A DNA stretch of 64,000 nt from Didymella arachidicola (GCA_016630955.3 CM049987.1:1736001-1800000); one strand, 5' to 3'. Positions 21,433 through 34,182 are shown, counted from the first letter of the stretch. Notes: generated by a model from the letters alone, not told the origin. A program made the numbers and translations.

Positions 21433-22528
21433 GTCGACGATTTGCTATCGTTCCCAAGCACGCTGTTCCCTTCTTGCCTCGCCTCGACCGTCCCTCTTAT
21501 ACTGGTATCTTCCCCAGACTGCGGCCATCTCGGTCCAACTACTATACTGCGGACTGACTCTGCTACTGCCGGCAGTCAAGCAGAGTGGAGTATACGCTGC
21601 TGGGCGCCAAGTCGCAGCGATAAGAAGAGTGGCATACCGAGATTGCCACAGTGGCTATTCTGCAGCTGTGTGACAGTTTACTTAATGCCCATAAGTCAGC
21701 GTCGAAAACTCTGCCTTCTTCGGCGCGAATCAGACCAGAAACCGATCGAGTCCGCTCTTGCTCTGACCGAAGCCTGCGACTTGGCAACGGCCCAGATGCT
21801 TGCTGTTGATCGTCGTGTGTTCCAAGATTTAACGTATGCCGCCTCGTTCAGTATGGACATGAAGCGAGAACTTCTCGGCCACGTTCTCGTGGCTGCAAGA
21901 GGGTTCGCGTGCGAAGGATTGTAGGAGAAGCTGTGCTGCAGCCCTGGAGTACATGGAAACGAATGCTATTGCATCGCTGATGTTTCTCGCCAAGACTAAG
22001 ACTTTCTCTAGTCAACATCATGGTACTCGTAGACTACGAGCTCGGCGCTTTCGAGATACTCGGCGGCAGAATCGCGGGATTTCTTCTAGTGTCGTTGCAG
22101 CTCTAGAGGTGTTGTGAGGTGCACAGGTTGGAGGCAAGAAAGGAAGGGAGGTTGGATGCTGGTGCCTCGCTTCTAAGCTAACCTGTTGAACTTCACCTGC
22201 AGGAGCTCTCCGCTGCCTTTCTTATTGGCAGCATTTTTTTTTACTATTGCAGTTACGTTGTCGAGTGTCTGCTGATCTCTGGGAGGAACGTAAAGCGTCG
22301 AGTTCATCAAGTGCTGATATATTAAACCAACCTATAACTCAACCCCAGCGAGACACCTTGTTGAAGAAATTACTTATTACCACATCTACCATAACATAAC
22401 CATCTTCCCAATCCAAACGCCAAGCCAATGCACAACATCAAGGCAGCCTAAAAGCCAGCCATGCGTAACAAGTAGTATATACATCCACAATGCACCTACC
22501 AATGCATCACCTCCCCTAATCCCACACT
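21433..22528. other. Intergenic, 1.1 kb
   Basis: Upstream of the oxidase pseudogene and downstream of ERG1. Open frames on the plus strand overlapping the oxidase start have no family resemblance. Confidence 0.5.
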
Positions 22529-24122
22529 CTACCGTCTAACCTCCCAAACCAAATACGGCCCAATAACACTCGCCGCCGTCCACACAATCAGTACACTCTC
22601 CACAAACAACGTATACGGCACCTTCCAAACCGGCACGTCTCGTGCTCGACACATGATAGCGTAAAATGCCACGCTGAAGAAATGAAACACCAGCACCGCG
22701 GGGTTGCGAATGAGCCCGGACAGCAGGCCCGCAGGCTCGCTGATGTGCTTGCCGCCGAGCTGGAAGTATCTGAAGCAGCCGTTCTTGAGGGCGGTAAGGT
22801 GGGTGTTGTTTGCGGCGAAGAGCGAGTACAGTGCCATGGCGAGGATGTTGATGACGCTGGAGCCGCCCTTGCGCGCCCAGTGGAAGCGGCTCATTTGTTT
22901 GAGCACGGCGTCTGTGTCCTCGAGGTTCGGGACGTTTGCGGGGGAGAGCAGGGAGGAGAGGGTGACGACGTCGTTGAAGGCGACGGTCATGCCGCCGCCG
23001 GTTAGTGGGTGGCGCATGTTCATTGCGTCGCCGAGCATGATCAGGCCGCGGGTGTTTTGGATGGAGGGCGGTAGGAAGGAGTTTGGCATGGAGCGCAGTT
23101 TGCCTGCCTCGACGGCGCGCTGGAAGGACGGGCGGACGCACTCAGGCAGGTTGGGCACGACGACGTTGAGCATGTGGTTCTTGACGCCGCCTTGCTTGAC
23201 CGAGGCGCTGGGCAGGCCGTCGGGGATGTCGACGAGGACGCGGGTCTCGTGGGTGCCGATCTGGTAGATGAGGATGGGGGGCGCGTCGGTGAGGATGACG
23301 TGGCCGTGGTAGGGCATGGGCAGCTCTGCGTCGATCATCTCGAGGCCCCAGAACTTGCTGCGGACCTGGGGCTGGTTGGGCAGGTAGTCCTTGCGGAACT
23401 TGGAGGCGTAGCCGTCGGCGACGAGCGTGACGGCGCCAAAGTAGTAGTCCTTGACGCCGTGGGTCTGGCACTCGACGCCCAGGACCTGGCCCGTGTAGCC
23501 GTTCTTGACCACGTCGGTGACGGTGCTCTCGACGACGGTGACGTTGGGGGCCTGCTGGGCGGCGGCGCGCAGCTTCGAGATGAACTTGCCGTGGTGGAAC
23601 GAGCGGCCCTCGGGCTTCTTGAACGGCTTCTCGGTGAGCAGGTTGTCTGGGTAGGGGATGTGGACGGGCTCGTTGTGGTACGAGACCTGGTAGCCGTAGC
23701 AGGGGATCGCATCGATGTCCTCGAGGCAGTCTGCCCGCAGTCAGTCAGTATGCGCTCGCACTCGGCCTGCAGTGAACCGACGCACCATCCATGCCCAGCT
23801 TCTTCAGAGCATTCACGCCGCCCGGCTGCAGCAGCTCGCCCACGATGCGGTCCGGCTCTTTCAGGCTGCGCTCCAGCAGAATGACGCTGCGGCCCTGCTT
23901 GCCAAACGCAACCGCCGCCGCGCACCCGACAATGCCTGCGCCGACAATCACCACGTCGGCCTCGTGGTGCACCCGCCGCCGCTCCTCGCGCAGGTCGGCT
24001 GTGTAGGTGCGCGCGGCGGGCGTTTCGTTGATCGAGGGGCCGCGTGCCCGCAGCGATGGCGCGCCGCTGACGCCTGGCGGCAGCGTCATGATCTTCTCCG
24101 AGAACATGGTGAGCATCGACAT
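22529..24122 (-). CDS. ERG1: Squalene monooxygenase (squalene epoxidase)
   Basis: Exon 1 24122-23786, a 55 bp intron (23731-23785, GTGCGT..CTGAC..GCAG, phase 1) and exon 2 23730-22529 encode 512 aa. It converts squalene to 2,3-oxidosqualene in ergosterol synthesis at the ER/lipid droplet and is the target of allylamine antifungals. Visible motifs: FAD fold V-V-I-V-G-A-G-I-V-G-C near residue 57, then E-R and R-I-V-G-E-L-L-Q-P-G-G; C-L-E-D-I-D-A-I-P-C-Y-G-Y right after the intron; and the second FAD motif L-G-D-A-M-N-M-R-H-P-L-T-G-G-G-M. The C-terminus carries hydrophobic segments for membrane attachment. Start at 24120-24122 is chosen because it follows GCCGCC; the frame is open further upstream but without an ATG. 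Confidence 0.95.
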
Positions 24123-25055
24123 GGCGGCGATATCGTGTGGGCCTGTTGAAGACCCAGTTGAGTGCAATTGAGTGCTCGAGCGGTATGGGTGGTGCGGCGA
24201 GGCAATCGACGAAATTGATGTGGAGAACGGCGATGCGGAGTGTTGCGGGGAGACGATGAGAGACAGTGAACAAGCTGAATTACAGCAAATATCGTAGTTC
24301 GTCCAATTCTTTCGACATCAAGCAGCAGTCAAGGGTCCAGCAGCCCTGCCCTGGTGGCGAACACGCGATCTGAAGATCTGCCATCATCAAGGGAAATCGC
24401 GGGTCGCGAGTGGCCGGCTCACCGCCCGTTGATCTCGGCCGTCTGCCAGGGGCTTAGGGTGGCGTGAGCCTCATCTCATGTGAAGACGATCGCGCAATGC
24501 CTGTCGAACCAACAATCGCAGCGCTGCAATTCTGGCGAGCGAAGGATTGCTGCGCAGGTGTGGCCGCATGCATGCACGTTTTCTGACATGTGAGAACCGT
24601 GTTCGTGTGCAGCCGCAGTATGCATGTGAGAGCGATTGTTCATTGGCTATCTGTGCCCAATTGCGCCCAGGGGGCTTACAGAGAATAAACATTACCAAAA
24701 ACCTAGTAGTAGCGACAGTAAGAAAGTGCCTGGATGCTAGGCAGCAAGCCACGCAAAATGCAATTCATCATAGGCCTCCCAAGCCAAGGCTAAGCCCTAT
24801 GATAGTAAGAAGCTCGCGGACGCATATGGAGTGCCTTTTGGCTCCCACGCCAGTCTCAGCCCCAGTAGTCGTCGCACGTTGCGCGTCCACATCATGAAGC
24901 CTCCCCAATCTCCCGTGGGTAATAGATTTTCTTTCCCCACCAAACCCGTCTATAATGCTGTGTCGTCGAGAAATGAAAGAAGACGCCGATCACATGCAAT
25001 GCCGCTGAATTGTATACTCGATGAAAAACCGCAACTGCCTCGGATTCGAGGCTCC
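24123..25055. other. Intergenic, 0.93 kb
   Basis: ERG1 promoter region and 3' flank of the membrane-protein gene. I did not recognise a convincing sterol-response element by eye. No coding frame supported. Confidence 0.5.
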
Positions 25056-26499
25056 TCACATCGCGTGACCAAGCGTCTTGTTTGGCAGCGGCGACGGGAA
25101 AGGCGACTCGGCCTCGAGGATCGTAGACTGGCGGTCAACGAATGTCGATCTTGCGTCATTGCTCAGCAGCTGGCTCTGGCGGTAGTATGCATCGTAGAAC
25201 TCGCTAAGACGGGCCTCCTTGACCGCGCCGTCGGGCAGCTCAAGCAGATGGCTCGGTGCGCGGGGAGCCTTGACCGAGGCCGAAGAGTTGGAGCGGTCGA
25301 GCGTCTGGAGGTTCTGGTACGATTGGTACACGCTGTGTCTGGCGTCGCTGTACACGCTGCTGGCATCGCTGCCGTCACGCTGGTGTGTCGAGATCGGGGC
25401 GTCGGACTTGGATTGGGGGATTTTGGGCTCAGAATCTTGAAGTGATTGTCAGGAATGCCTCGTCTTGGATCGTTTATTGCTTGCTAAAATACACAAAACA
25501 CAAAAGGGGCTCGCTACCTACCCGGCTCTTCCACACGAATGGATGGTGTGTTGCTCATAGCTGACGCTGGCAAAGTTGGGAGACGTGTTGTGGGTGCGTG
25601 TCCGGGCGAGGGCGGTGTGAGTGACTGGCCAGGAGACGGGCGACAAGATGGGTCGTTGAGTGATGCGGCTTGCGACCTCTGAGCCTCTTCCTCATGGTGG
25701 TACGAGACACGCAAGGCCTCCGGCATGGGAATGGATGGCGCTGGCTTGTATGATTGCAGGTTGAAATCAGCCGATCGAGGCGACATGGATCGAGGAGACA
25801 GGACATCGTCGCTATCCGTATCGGACCCGCCGAATGTAGTAGGCTGTGCGCTGAAGCCAGGCGAAGGAGGCATGTTCAGCGACATGTCTACTGCGGGGTC
25901 GTAAGGGTTATGCCTTCCGTTCATTTCAGCATCACTCGGGCGAAGTTTCATGGTGGGGGTTGGCCTACGGTCTGGGAGAGTTTCCGAATCCCGGTTCCCG
26001 TTCTTCCCAGCCAACGGCAAACTGACCATGCTTCCTCCATGCGAGTTCGGCTTGAGCAGAGGCGAGTTGGGGTTGGCGACAAGGGTCGATGTGCTCATGT
26101 TGGGAAGCCCAGCGACAGATCCTGCTCTTGAGGTTGGGCGAGACTGCGCAACGCCAGCATAGAAACCAGCCTCAATAGCGCGGATACCAAATAGGTCACC
26201 CTCATCCTTCTCGCGCTGGTTGAGCTCTACGGTATCCTCCCTGACTGTGGCGGCCTCGGCGTCAATCTTGATGTGCTTCTTCAACCTATCGACAATAAGC
26301 TGGAATCTTCAGATTTGACACCGTGAATACTTACTTCCTGCGGTCGAACAACACCTTGACGCAACCAGCGAGTATTGTCAAGACGAGTAGACCCAAGAAG
26401 ACGACACTGTAAGCATTAGCCCATCTGTCACCTCTGCTGGGACTTTGCTTCTCACATGTACTTGTACGCCAACTGAAGATTGCCAAACCAGTTCGACAT
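25056..26499 (-). CDS. Single-pass membrane protein of unknown function, 419 aa
   Basis: Four exons, 26499-26456, 26406-26335, 26285-25522 and 25435-25056, joined through introns of 49, 49 and 86 bp whose phases fit. The first two exons are tiny (44 and 72 bp) and encode the N-terminus M-S-N-W-F-G-N-L-Q-L-A-Y-K-Y-I and the only membrane segment (V-V-F-L-G-L-L-V-L-T-I-L-A-G, about residues 16-33), followed by F-D-R-R-K. The remaining 380 residues are Ser/Pro/Asn-rich and probably cytoplasmic and disordered, with many S-P and T-P sites that could be phosphorylated. I do not recognise the family. Retention of the last intron would give an early stop after E-E-P-G-R, so a shorter isoform is possible. 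Confidence 0.72.
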
Positions 26500-28870
26500 T
26501 ATGGCTTATGTGTGGAGTATATGAAAGAATGTATAAAAGCAAGCTCAAAGGCTGTGAAGGTGTCGTAGACAAGAGTCTGAATCCTCCTGGGTATTGAGGA
26601 CTGCGATGAGCTCTGTAGTCTAGTGATTGAGTGTATGTCGACAGGCGACTTTGCAATACTATAGAGGCGATGCCGGATCAGGTAGTAAGTGCTGGGTTGG
26701 TATGTCGAACAATCCAAAAGCGGAAGGCGCAATATGTCAAAAAGAGAGGACGTGTGATTGATACACACTGGTAAAGAGTGACTTTGGACGCGGAAGCAAA
26801 CACCTGGAAACCGAAGAACTCACAAGAGAAGCGCGAGGCCCTCGTGTTAAAGGCAAGCTACTGTAGGCGCTTCCTTCTGTCTGGCGCCATACGGACGGTG
26901 TCTGTCGGCACGTTCGTTACGATCTAAATCCGGCATGACAACCTGGCTCAGGATCCTGAGCTAGAACGCGAAACGCGGAGCCAATTGAAAAGTCTTACAC
27001 TGTGGACACCTTCGAAAAGGGACACCATTTCGCGTAGTCTAGCCCATCTAGTCATGGCAGCGTTTTAAGCTTGGTTCACCGGCCTGTCTAAGTAAGGCCA
27101 GCCTTGAAATTTGTCTGTGTTGCTGTACGATGTAGGCATGGGTGTACAAGATATTTTTCCTTTGGCGACTCAGAGAACAGCAACAGCTTCGGTCGCATTT
27201 TGCAGCAGGGTCCAGGGCCGTAGCACGCTGACAGCAGTTGCTGAAGGTAAATCTGCAAAAGCTGAGAGCCAGCGGTTCACAGCAACAACATTTGCGTAGC
27301 GAACATCAGGCGTCTCGCAGTATTCATGTGAGCGGCCGAGAGCGCTGTAATTCGTTGTTCGTCCCGTCGTGCCCCTGAAGCCATGCGGGGACGGCGCAGG
27401 AACAGGACTGGCGGCAACCGGCAGTCCACTCTCGCGTGCTTGGCAGGGGAAAAGAAAGACATCGCGAATCCACAACCGGATAGTTGAGCATCGAAACGGT
27501 CAGTGCTGTCGCTTTTTCGAGGCCAGAGGATCCAGCCCGCACGGGGGCCGTGAGAGTTTGTCGCCAAAGCTTCCGATGTCAGTCCGCGTTACGACGCTGG
27601 TGTCCTCCGGTGTTTTTTCTGCGGCATGACATTGATGTCTGCTGTCGACTGACATGCCGCCAGCGAAAACAATCGCTTGCATGCTAAGGCTCCACACGAC
27701 AAGATCGTATTGTCTATCTGCCATGTGCTATCATGTGCCACTTGCTGCAAAGGGACATGACAGCAACAGGAAGCTCGTTGTTGTCGCACCAGGGTTCTTT
27801 AAGGCACACTTCGATAAAGCCGAAACAGCGACTTATCGTCTGACTCTGCATCCTGCGGGGGGGGGCGGACTCGTGTCAACTGCTACCGGAGCGAGCCTCA
27901 ATTTGGGCAAAGGCAGTATGCATCACAAAGGTGCCGCGCAGCATGGGCTTGCTCGATTTGTTGTACGCTGGACGCGTGCGCTGATGACGCTCTCCACCAC
28001 GAATGCATCGTCGACTATCGGTTTTGGTAAGTGTTCCCTTCAACAGATCGCTGTCGATCGTCATCTGGCGGTGAAGTCAAAGAGATCTGGAATACCAGCG
28101 GTGGCATAAGGGCCCGCGCTGGCGCCTTGCAGGGCATCTCAACTGTTGTGAGCGTGCCCGGCGGTGGGCGTCTCGCGGGGTGTGCAGTGCCTCGTATTTT
28201 GGCACCGGTGGGTGCCGAGCCTGCAAACAAGCAGCCAATCTCAACGTCGTCATGCAAACGAGACGGTCTTTGCCTGCGAGATTGCGGTTGCGATTTCCGT
28301 CTATTGCTTCCCCATCGGTGATAAAACCAGGACATGCCGCCTGAGACAATGCTAAACTATCGATTTGGGAACATCAAGCCTGTGAGCAAAAGTGGAGAAA
28401 GGAGACAGATCCATCACGGAGTCCAGTGACGCTCAGCCCTGTCGCCGTGGGCGCCACCATGTAGGATCCCGCATTGTGGCTGTTGTCGTTCTGCTCTTCG
28501 CTCCCGTTTGTTGGGAGAAGCTGGCTGAGCGGAAACGGCCTCGCATTCAAAAAGTGGCTGCAGGTGATTACGCATGAGGTAGCGCTTATTTGCACCGCGA
28601 CTCGCCAAATACTTGCAATAGGAACTACGATGACGTTAATGCAAAGAGTGTGAGCAATAATTTGTAAAGGCGTGGTGGTGAGAGTGGCGAGTCGTCGTAG
28701 GAAAGGTTGTCCTGAGGAAGGAGAGCTCGAGTTCCTAGCGGCGTTCTCACGATGCCTTTCGTCATCGACCCCAACCGCGTCCAACACCACATCGCACTGG
28801 GTAAGATTTGCCAACCTAAAGAAGAGAAAGAATCAAGACAAGAAGAGTTTCTTGATCTAGTACTAGCATA
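26500..28870. other. Intergenic, 2.4 kb, no gene supported
   Basis: Divergent promoters of the membrane-protein gene and the Nudix gene lie at its ends. In between are several 60-150 codon open frames on both strands that overlap each other and resemble nothing; there is a G run near 27858-27866. I see no terminal inverted repeats or transposase fragments. Confidence 0.45.
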
Positions 28871-29629
28871 ATGGGTTCTTCAAGCAATCCGTCGGACAAC
28901 CCTTCCAAGGTCATCAAGACAGAGCCTCTTGTCAGTCACCTTGGCTGACCTTGCGTGACAAGTCTTTGACGAAGTCCAGGACTACAAAGACGCCAAATGG
29001 GCGACACTCGTCTCGATTACATTTAAAGATCCTGAAGGAAAACAGCGCTTGTGGGAGTCCGCGGAGCGGCTCACTCGCCCCAAGGGCTGTGACCTTGACG
29101 CCATCGGTGTCGCTGCTATACTAGACTATCCTAACGAGCCGGATCAGACACCTCACATCGTTTTGCAGAAGCAGTGGCGCGCTCCGGCTGACGCAGTCGT
29201 GATTGAGATCCCGGCTGGTTTGATGGATGAGGGCGAGAGTGCGGAGGAGTGCGCGCTTCGCGAATTGAAGGAGGAGACTGGGTACGTGGGAAAGGTCATC
29301 GAGGGTAGCTTTGGCGTCAGTCCTATCATGTTCAATGGTGAGCGCAGTCGTCAAGAGCTTCGTGCTCCATATACTAACGTTGCTCAGACCCGGGCTTCTG
29401 CAATACGAACCTCAAGATGATCCAGGTCACAATCGATATGTCTCTGCCTGAGAACCAGAATCCACAGCCAAGCCTTGAGCCGGGGGAGTTTATCGAGACG
29501 TTCACTGTCCCACTTACGAATTTGTACGAGGAATGTGTGAAGTTTGAGAAAGAAGGGTATGTTCTGGACGCGAGGGTTGGCACACTCGCACAGGGTGTCG
29601 AATTTGCGAAAAGGTGGAAGCTTACCTAA
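28871..29629 (+). CDS. YSA1: Nudix hydrolase, ADP-ribose/ADP-sugar pyrophosphatase (YSA1/NUDT5 type)
   Basis: Three exons, 28871-28930, 28980-29337 and 29388-29629 (introns of 49 and 50 bp), encode 219 aa. The Nudix box is complete: G-L-M-D-E-G-E-S-A-E-E-C, then A-L-R-E-L-K-E-E-T-G-Y (Gx5Ex7REUxEExGU) around residues 102-124. The N-terminal part after the first intron reads D-Y-K-D-A-K-W and then F-K-D-P-E-G-K, with W-E-S-A-E-R-L-T-R, typical of the dimeric ADP-ribose pyrophosphatases. The enzyme hydrolyses ADP-ribose to AMP and ribose 5-phosphate. The 3' splice site at 28979 was chosen over an earlier AG because only it keeps the frame. Confidence 0.92.
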
Positions 29630-29746
29630 GGAGGGAATCATGAATTGCAGCCGCAAAGGTCAAGCCAGCACAATACAAGACACTCATTCTGTGTACCTTA
29701 CAGAATCCTCCTCTATATACTGAATATCTTCAGCATTTCCGCCATC

Positions 29747-30595
29747 CTAATACAGACCATCCTCGCCAGTGCATGTTATCACACCAGTCACAAGCTCACA
29801 AGGAGGAGAACTCTTGGATACTGACTTCAGCCCCCCGGGAGTCGAAGTCGCAGTTGGGAGCCCTGTCGAAGTTACCATCAAGGGCATGCTCGAGGACGCA
29901 GCCGAAATCCCACTCCGCTCCGACGTTGAAACCGAAGTGGACAACGAAGAGCTCGTCAAAGGCACAATCCACCCCCCCGGCACAGCAAACGTGGACCTCC
30001 ACCCTGCTAGTCCCTGCGTCCCGTTCTCGCCCCTCCAAAGCGGTCTTGGCCACCACATTACACGATGCCTTACCTCTGCCACTGTCTTCCCTTCTCCATC
30101 CGTCAGTCCCCAAGTCTTCACTTCATTCCTCCTGCCAACACCGAATTCCGTGTACGGCCAGCCTTTCGGGACTTGGCTCAGATACTCTGTCGGTACCCCG
30201 GAGGTGCTTGTAGCACTGACTGGGCCTGAGGGTGAAGGTGTGACAGTCACGATAATCGTTGCAACCTGAGTTGCAGATGCAGTCTGTAGACTCGGGAATG
30301 GTGGGAACCAAGGGCGGGAAGTGTGAAGCAGATCCGAACTTGGAATTGAGGTTTGAGAAGCGCCTGTAGTAGACAGCGGAATGTAGGGCCATAGGGAGCC
30401 GGGGAGTACGGGCCCGGGGTCTTGAACATCGCCGTAGTCAGGAGCAGGGGCAGGCTTAGCAGTTGTCGAGAAGTTACTCGACATTGTGCTGGGGAATAAT
30501 TGGGGAAGGAGATCCGTGGGAGGGAATGTGGTGCTCAGAGGCATTTCTGGTATCGGCACAGGTGTCACTATGTAAGTGACGGTTCGAACAGGCAT
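29747..30595 (-). CDS. Ser/Thr/Pro-rich hypothetical protein, 282 aa
   Basis: One uninterrupted frame from the ATG at 30593-30595. Composition is dominated by Ser, Thr and Pro, with V-T-Y-I-V-T-P-V and T-I-I-V-T-V-T-P-S-P-S stretches like those of fungal cell-surface or secreted proteins. There is no signal peptide at this start, so an upstream exon may be missing; I found no clear one. The C-terminus has two Cys (C-E-L-V-T-G-V-I-T-C). It lies tail to tail with the Nudix gene, 117 bp apart. Function unknown; being a real gene is likely but not certain. Confidence 0.5.
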   Translation of the reverse strand: MPVRTVTYIVTPVPIPEMPLSTTFPPTDLLPQLFPSTMSSNFSTTAKPAPAPDYGDVQDPGPVLPGSLWPYIPLSTTGASQTSIPSSDLLHTSRPWFPPFPSLQTASATQVATIIVTVTPSPSGPVSATSTSGVPTEYLSQVPKGWPYTEFGVGRRNEVKTWGLTDGEGKTVAEVRHRVMWWPRPLWRGENGTQGLAGWRSTFAVPGGWIVPLTSSSLSTSVSTSERSGISAASSSMPLMVTSTGLPTATSTPGGLKSVSKSSPPCELVTGVITCTGEDGLY

Positions 30596-31007
30596 GATGC
30601 GTGATGTGAGGATGACAGGGAAAGGTTAAAGAATCTGACCCGTGGACATGCTGGATAAACAGGGCGCCACTACGGTCTCCTTCCGTCTGCTCTTGCAAAC
30701 GCATTGGTGGTGACACCGCACCTCACAGCGTAATGTGCGCCTGAGATATTCCAAATGCAGATCATAATGCATTGCTATTCAAAACCCAAACACGTAACGC
30801 CAATGCAGTGCGCAATCATAAGTGGCGAGCCAGCCATAGGCTGCACACGCTCTCTCCAAGCTCCTATGCGCCACAAGAAGTTCAACAGATGTGATGGCGA
30901 AACGGCTTCGAACACTTCAAGAGCCGCCGCAGAAAGAATACGTACACAAGTAACACCATAATCCTACTCATCTACTTTACGCAAGGCTTGTCTAGATGGC
31001 AACATCT
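30596..31007. other. Intergenic, 0.4 kb
   Basis: Between the Ser/Thr-rich gene's 5' side and the kinesin 3' end. Nothing recognisable. Confidence 0.45.
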
Positions 31008-34000
31008 CTACGCGGTCTTTGTCTGCTTCTTCGCAGTACCAATGTGAGTGTTGTGCACTTTAGTGGCGAACTTGAGACTAGTCACTGTCTCCTGTAGATG
31101 TGCTTGCAGAGGGCTGACCATGACGAACATGAGGGTCTTGGAGTTGCCACCAAGCGAGTACTGGAGGAGATAGGTCAACTGGACTTGTGTTAGCCATGGT
31201 GTGCGAGGTCAGTCAAATGTATAAGTATACCTTCGAGTTGCGGTATGGAATGTGAGCACCCTCCTTTGCCGAGCCAAGAGCGTTGATAACATCGCCGAGA
31301 CAGCTCAAACTCTTGTTTATGTTTTGCGTTTCCTTGAGGCGAGCACCCTCGACCTTTGAGTGCTCGAGACGTTCGGATCCAGCAAGGTCGACCAAGTTGA
31401 GCGTACCCTCACTCCTCTCGCCAGTAATCTCGTTGGTGCCAACCAGCTTCAAAATGAAGACTGAGTGGGATCGCGATGAACGCATGTTGGCTTTGGTGGC
31501 AGCCACTGTGCGGTTCTGGTCTGCCGTCTTCAGAAGCTCCGTCATACGGTCAGGACCATCGAGCTCCATGCTGACAGTATTCTCTAAGTTTGTCTGCTTC
31601 TTGACAGGGTCATGTCTGACCTCGACCTTCTTCTTATCGAGATCCTCGGAGCGGCCGAGCAGGTCGTTGTAGGTCTCGTTGTACACTTCGATGAACGAAC
31701 CCTCAATCTTGTAGCGCCAGCCCTTCTCTTCCAGACGCTTGGCCTCTGCATAGATCTGCTGACTAGCAAGAGGGATCATGCCATCCGGCGACGACATTGT
31801 GTATGTCTTACCAGATCCAGTCTGGCCATAGCAGAAGATGCAGACGTTGTAGCCGTCAAGGGCGCTCTGCACAAGCTGGCTGATCTCGTCGAATACCTCG
31901 AGGTTCTGGGATTTGGGCCCGAAGACACGATCGAAAGAGTACTGGTACGCGGCTGTGATGTCCTTGCCAGTGGCACTAGTTTTCTCAGGTCCTTGAATGG
32001 CGACCTCCTTGCTATCCGTATCGGCGTCAGGGAAGGAGATCTTCGCTGGGTCTGTTTCAGACGCATGGGCGGGTCGTATACGGCACATCACTCTGATGTT
32101 GCCCTTCAGTTCCTGTACTTGATTAAATAGCTTTCGTCGCAACGTCTCTTCTTGTCGAAGCTTCTCGTGCGCTTGCTCAGCAGCTTCGATGGCTTCCTGC
32201 ATACGCCTGTGGAGGTCATTATACGCTGATGACTGCGCCTGGCTATCTGACTCGAGAAAGTTGATCTTCTCTTTCATGGCGGTGTTGGAAGACTCGAGCG
32301 TAAGATTCTTGGTGGTGGCCTCTGTCAGCTGCCCTTGAAGTGCGCTCTTCAGCGCTCGTTCTCGGTCCAGCTCTGACTTGGTGTTTGTGAGGTCTCCTTG
32401 GATCAGCTGCAACTCGCGCTGCTTAGCATCTGCTTCGATGCCTGCAGCGCGCAGCTTCGAGGCGTACTCGGCCTCCACCTCTTGTTCCTTTTGCAATTGT
32501 CGGGTGCGCTCTGCCTCGGTCTCCTTCGAGAGTTTGGCGTTTAGTTCGTCCAGTTGTTCCTTGTGCTCCTTGAGCAGCTTGTCGATCTGTGCTTCGAAGC
32601 TCTTGCGGACCTTCTCTTCTGCTGCCTCCCTCTCGGACTGCCAACGGCGGCTCGCCTTCTCGTGCTTGCTCTCGAGGTCCTCAATCTCGATGCGGTATTT
32701 TCGGCGCATGTCGTCGGTCTCAAATGCATTGTTACGTTTGGTCATCTCCAAATCCATCTCCATTGTCTTCATACAACTCCTTGCGTCCTTCAGATCGGTC
32801 TCGAGATCCTTGTTGACGCTCTCCAGGCGGGCACGGATAGCTTCAAGCTCGTTCACTGCAGCGCTCAAAGTTAGCGATTCCGTCCAAGAAGCGTGATGCC
32901 ATTCGCATATACAATCGTGTGCGAGCATGGATCAATACGCACCTCGACTCTGAAGTTGCTGGATGCTCTCCTTCTGGTCTGTCGCCTTTTGCATGTCTGT
33001 CTCCATCTTCTCTTTGAAAGCCGTGAACTGCTTCTCCATCGCTTCCATTCGATCGTCGTAGAAGTCTGGACATTGATCGTTAGTAAATCTATTGAGAAAA
33101 CGCTTGGGTGCATGTCGAGGCGTGGAAGAAGGTCGAACAGGGGACTGGATTGCAGGCTGACGAGTAGGCGTTGCTTGGGGCAGTCGCGTAGGACGCAACG
33201 GCTTGAGAAAGGGATTCGTGTCGTCATCAGCACAGGGCATACCACGTCCGAGACCAACGTTGTGATCATCTGCATCTGAAGTGCGCAACTTAATGGCCTT
33301 CAGACTCTTACAGATCTCCTCACAGTCGGCATCGGCAGGTTCCTCCTGTACTGGCGTGATCGGACGAAATGAAGGGGAGGAGATCGAGCGTGCATGCACT
33401 AGATATGAAGCTTGCTGTGCTGATATGCTGACAGAGTGCGGGCGGCTTTGGTGAGTTCGACGCGTCTTTCTGGGAGCTTTGAAGCTCTCACCAGGGTTTG
33501 TAGAGATAAGAAATGGTTGCACACCTCTTTCCTCCTCCTCATCTTCCTCCTCATCCCGGCGATACATCGCAGTTGCCGGGCGAGCGGTCGAATGATGGGA
33601 TTTGCTGCGCACATGTGTGCCAGTGTATTGTCCATATGCCGACTTGGGCCGCGCTGTCTTCACGCCTGGGCCAGTACTTGCACTGAAGGCGGATGGCGCT
33701 GTGGCAGTTCTGGAGGCAGGTCGTGACCCAACGCGAGACGTCGAAGTGGAAGCCGAGAAGCCGCGTTCTTTTCTTGCAACAGTGCCCTTAACACTGGAAG
33801 ACAGAGGTCGCGAACTTGGTGGCGCTCCAGGCCGGCGAGTGACCGTGTCACCAGCTCTATCGACAAGGGTCCGTCGTACTTTAGTTGCCGGCTCGGGTAC
33901 TGATCGTGTCAGTGCCGCTTTCATCTCACGGTATATGGGCGGGGTTGATTTACAGCTCGATGGCTTATGCTTCATGCTCGCCATTGGAGGTGGGATGCCG

Positions 34001-34182
34001 CTGCGCGCATTCATGCTGGCATTCTGGAGTTCGGCGAGCGGACGAGGCGGCGAGGAGATCTGAGGTAAGCGTGAAGCAGGCTTGGGGAGCGCCGAGGTCT
34101 TCTTAAACTCCTGGAGCAATGTCAGTCCATCATGTTGGTGCATGTTGTGTGCTCAATTCGCGAAACCTACAGGACTCTCCAT
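31008..34182 (-). CDS. KAR3: Kinesin-14, C-terminal motor protein (Kar3/KlpA type)
   Basis: Four exons, 34182-34171 (12 bp), 34110-32943, 32855-31231 and 31178-31008, encode 991 aa; introns are 60, 87 and 52 bp. The order tail, coiled coil, motor is that of minus-end-directed kinesin-14. About residues 1-330 are basic and Ser/Pro-rich (microtubule-binding tail), about 370-640 form a long coiled coil, and the motor starts at E-L-K-G-N-I-R-V-M-C-R-I-R-P (about 645), the kinesin-14 neck. P-loop G-Q-T-G-S-G-K-T is near 740, switch I M-R-S-S-R-S-H-S, switch II D-L-A-G-S-E-R, and the last exon supplies the end of the motor (L-T-Y-L-L-Q-Y-S-L-G-G). The 12 bp first exon (M-E-S-P) is supported by a perfect GTAGGT..CTGAC..CCAG intron; the alternative start is the ATG at 34141-34143, inside that intron. 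Expected role: spindle and nuclear positioning. Confidence 0.93.

Noticed and set aside
21349..21924. 191-codon plus-strand frame overlapping the oxidase 5' end
   Set aside because: It is antisense to a recognisable signal peptide and exon, with no family resemblance of its own.
18010..24122. GST, L-amino acid oxidase and Erg1 as a biosynthetic gene cluster
   Set aside because: There is no polyketide synthase, peptide synthetase or terpene cyclase, Erg1 is the housekeeping sterol gene, and the oxidase is broken.
27654..28814. Several 100-150 codon frames in the 2.4-kb gap upstream of the Nudix gene
   Set aside because: They overlap one another on both strands and show no motif; in GC-balanced DNA such frames arise by chance.
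33060..33105. Intron in the kinesin tail (TACTAAC followed by CCAG on the minus strand)
   Set aside because: The branch and 3' site look good, but no proper 5' site lies within range, and the frame through it continues conserved kinesin-14 sequence.
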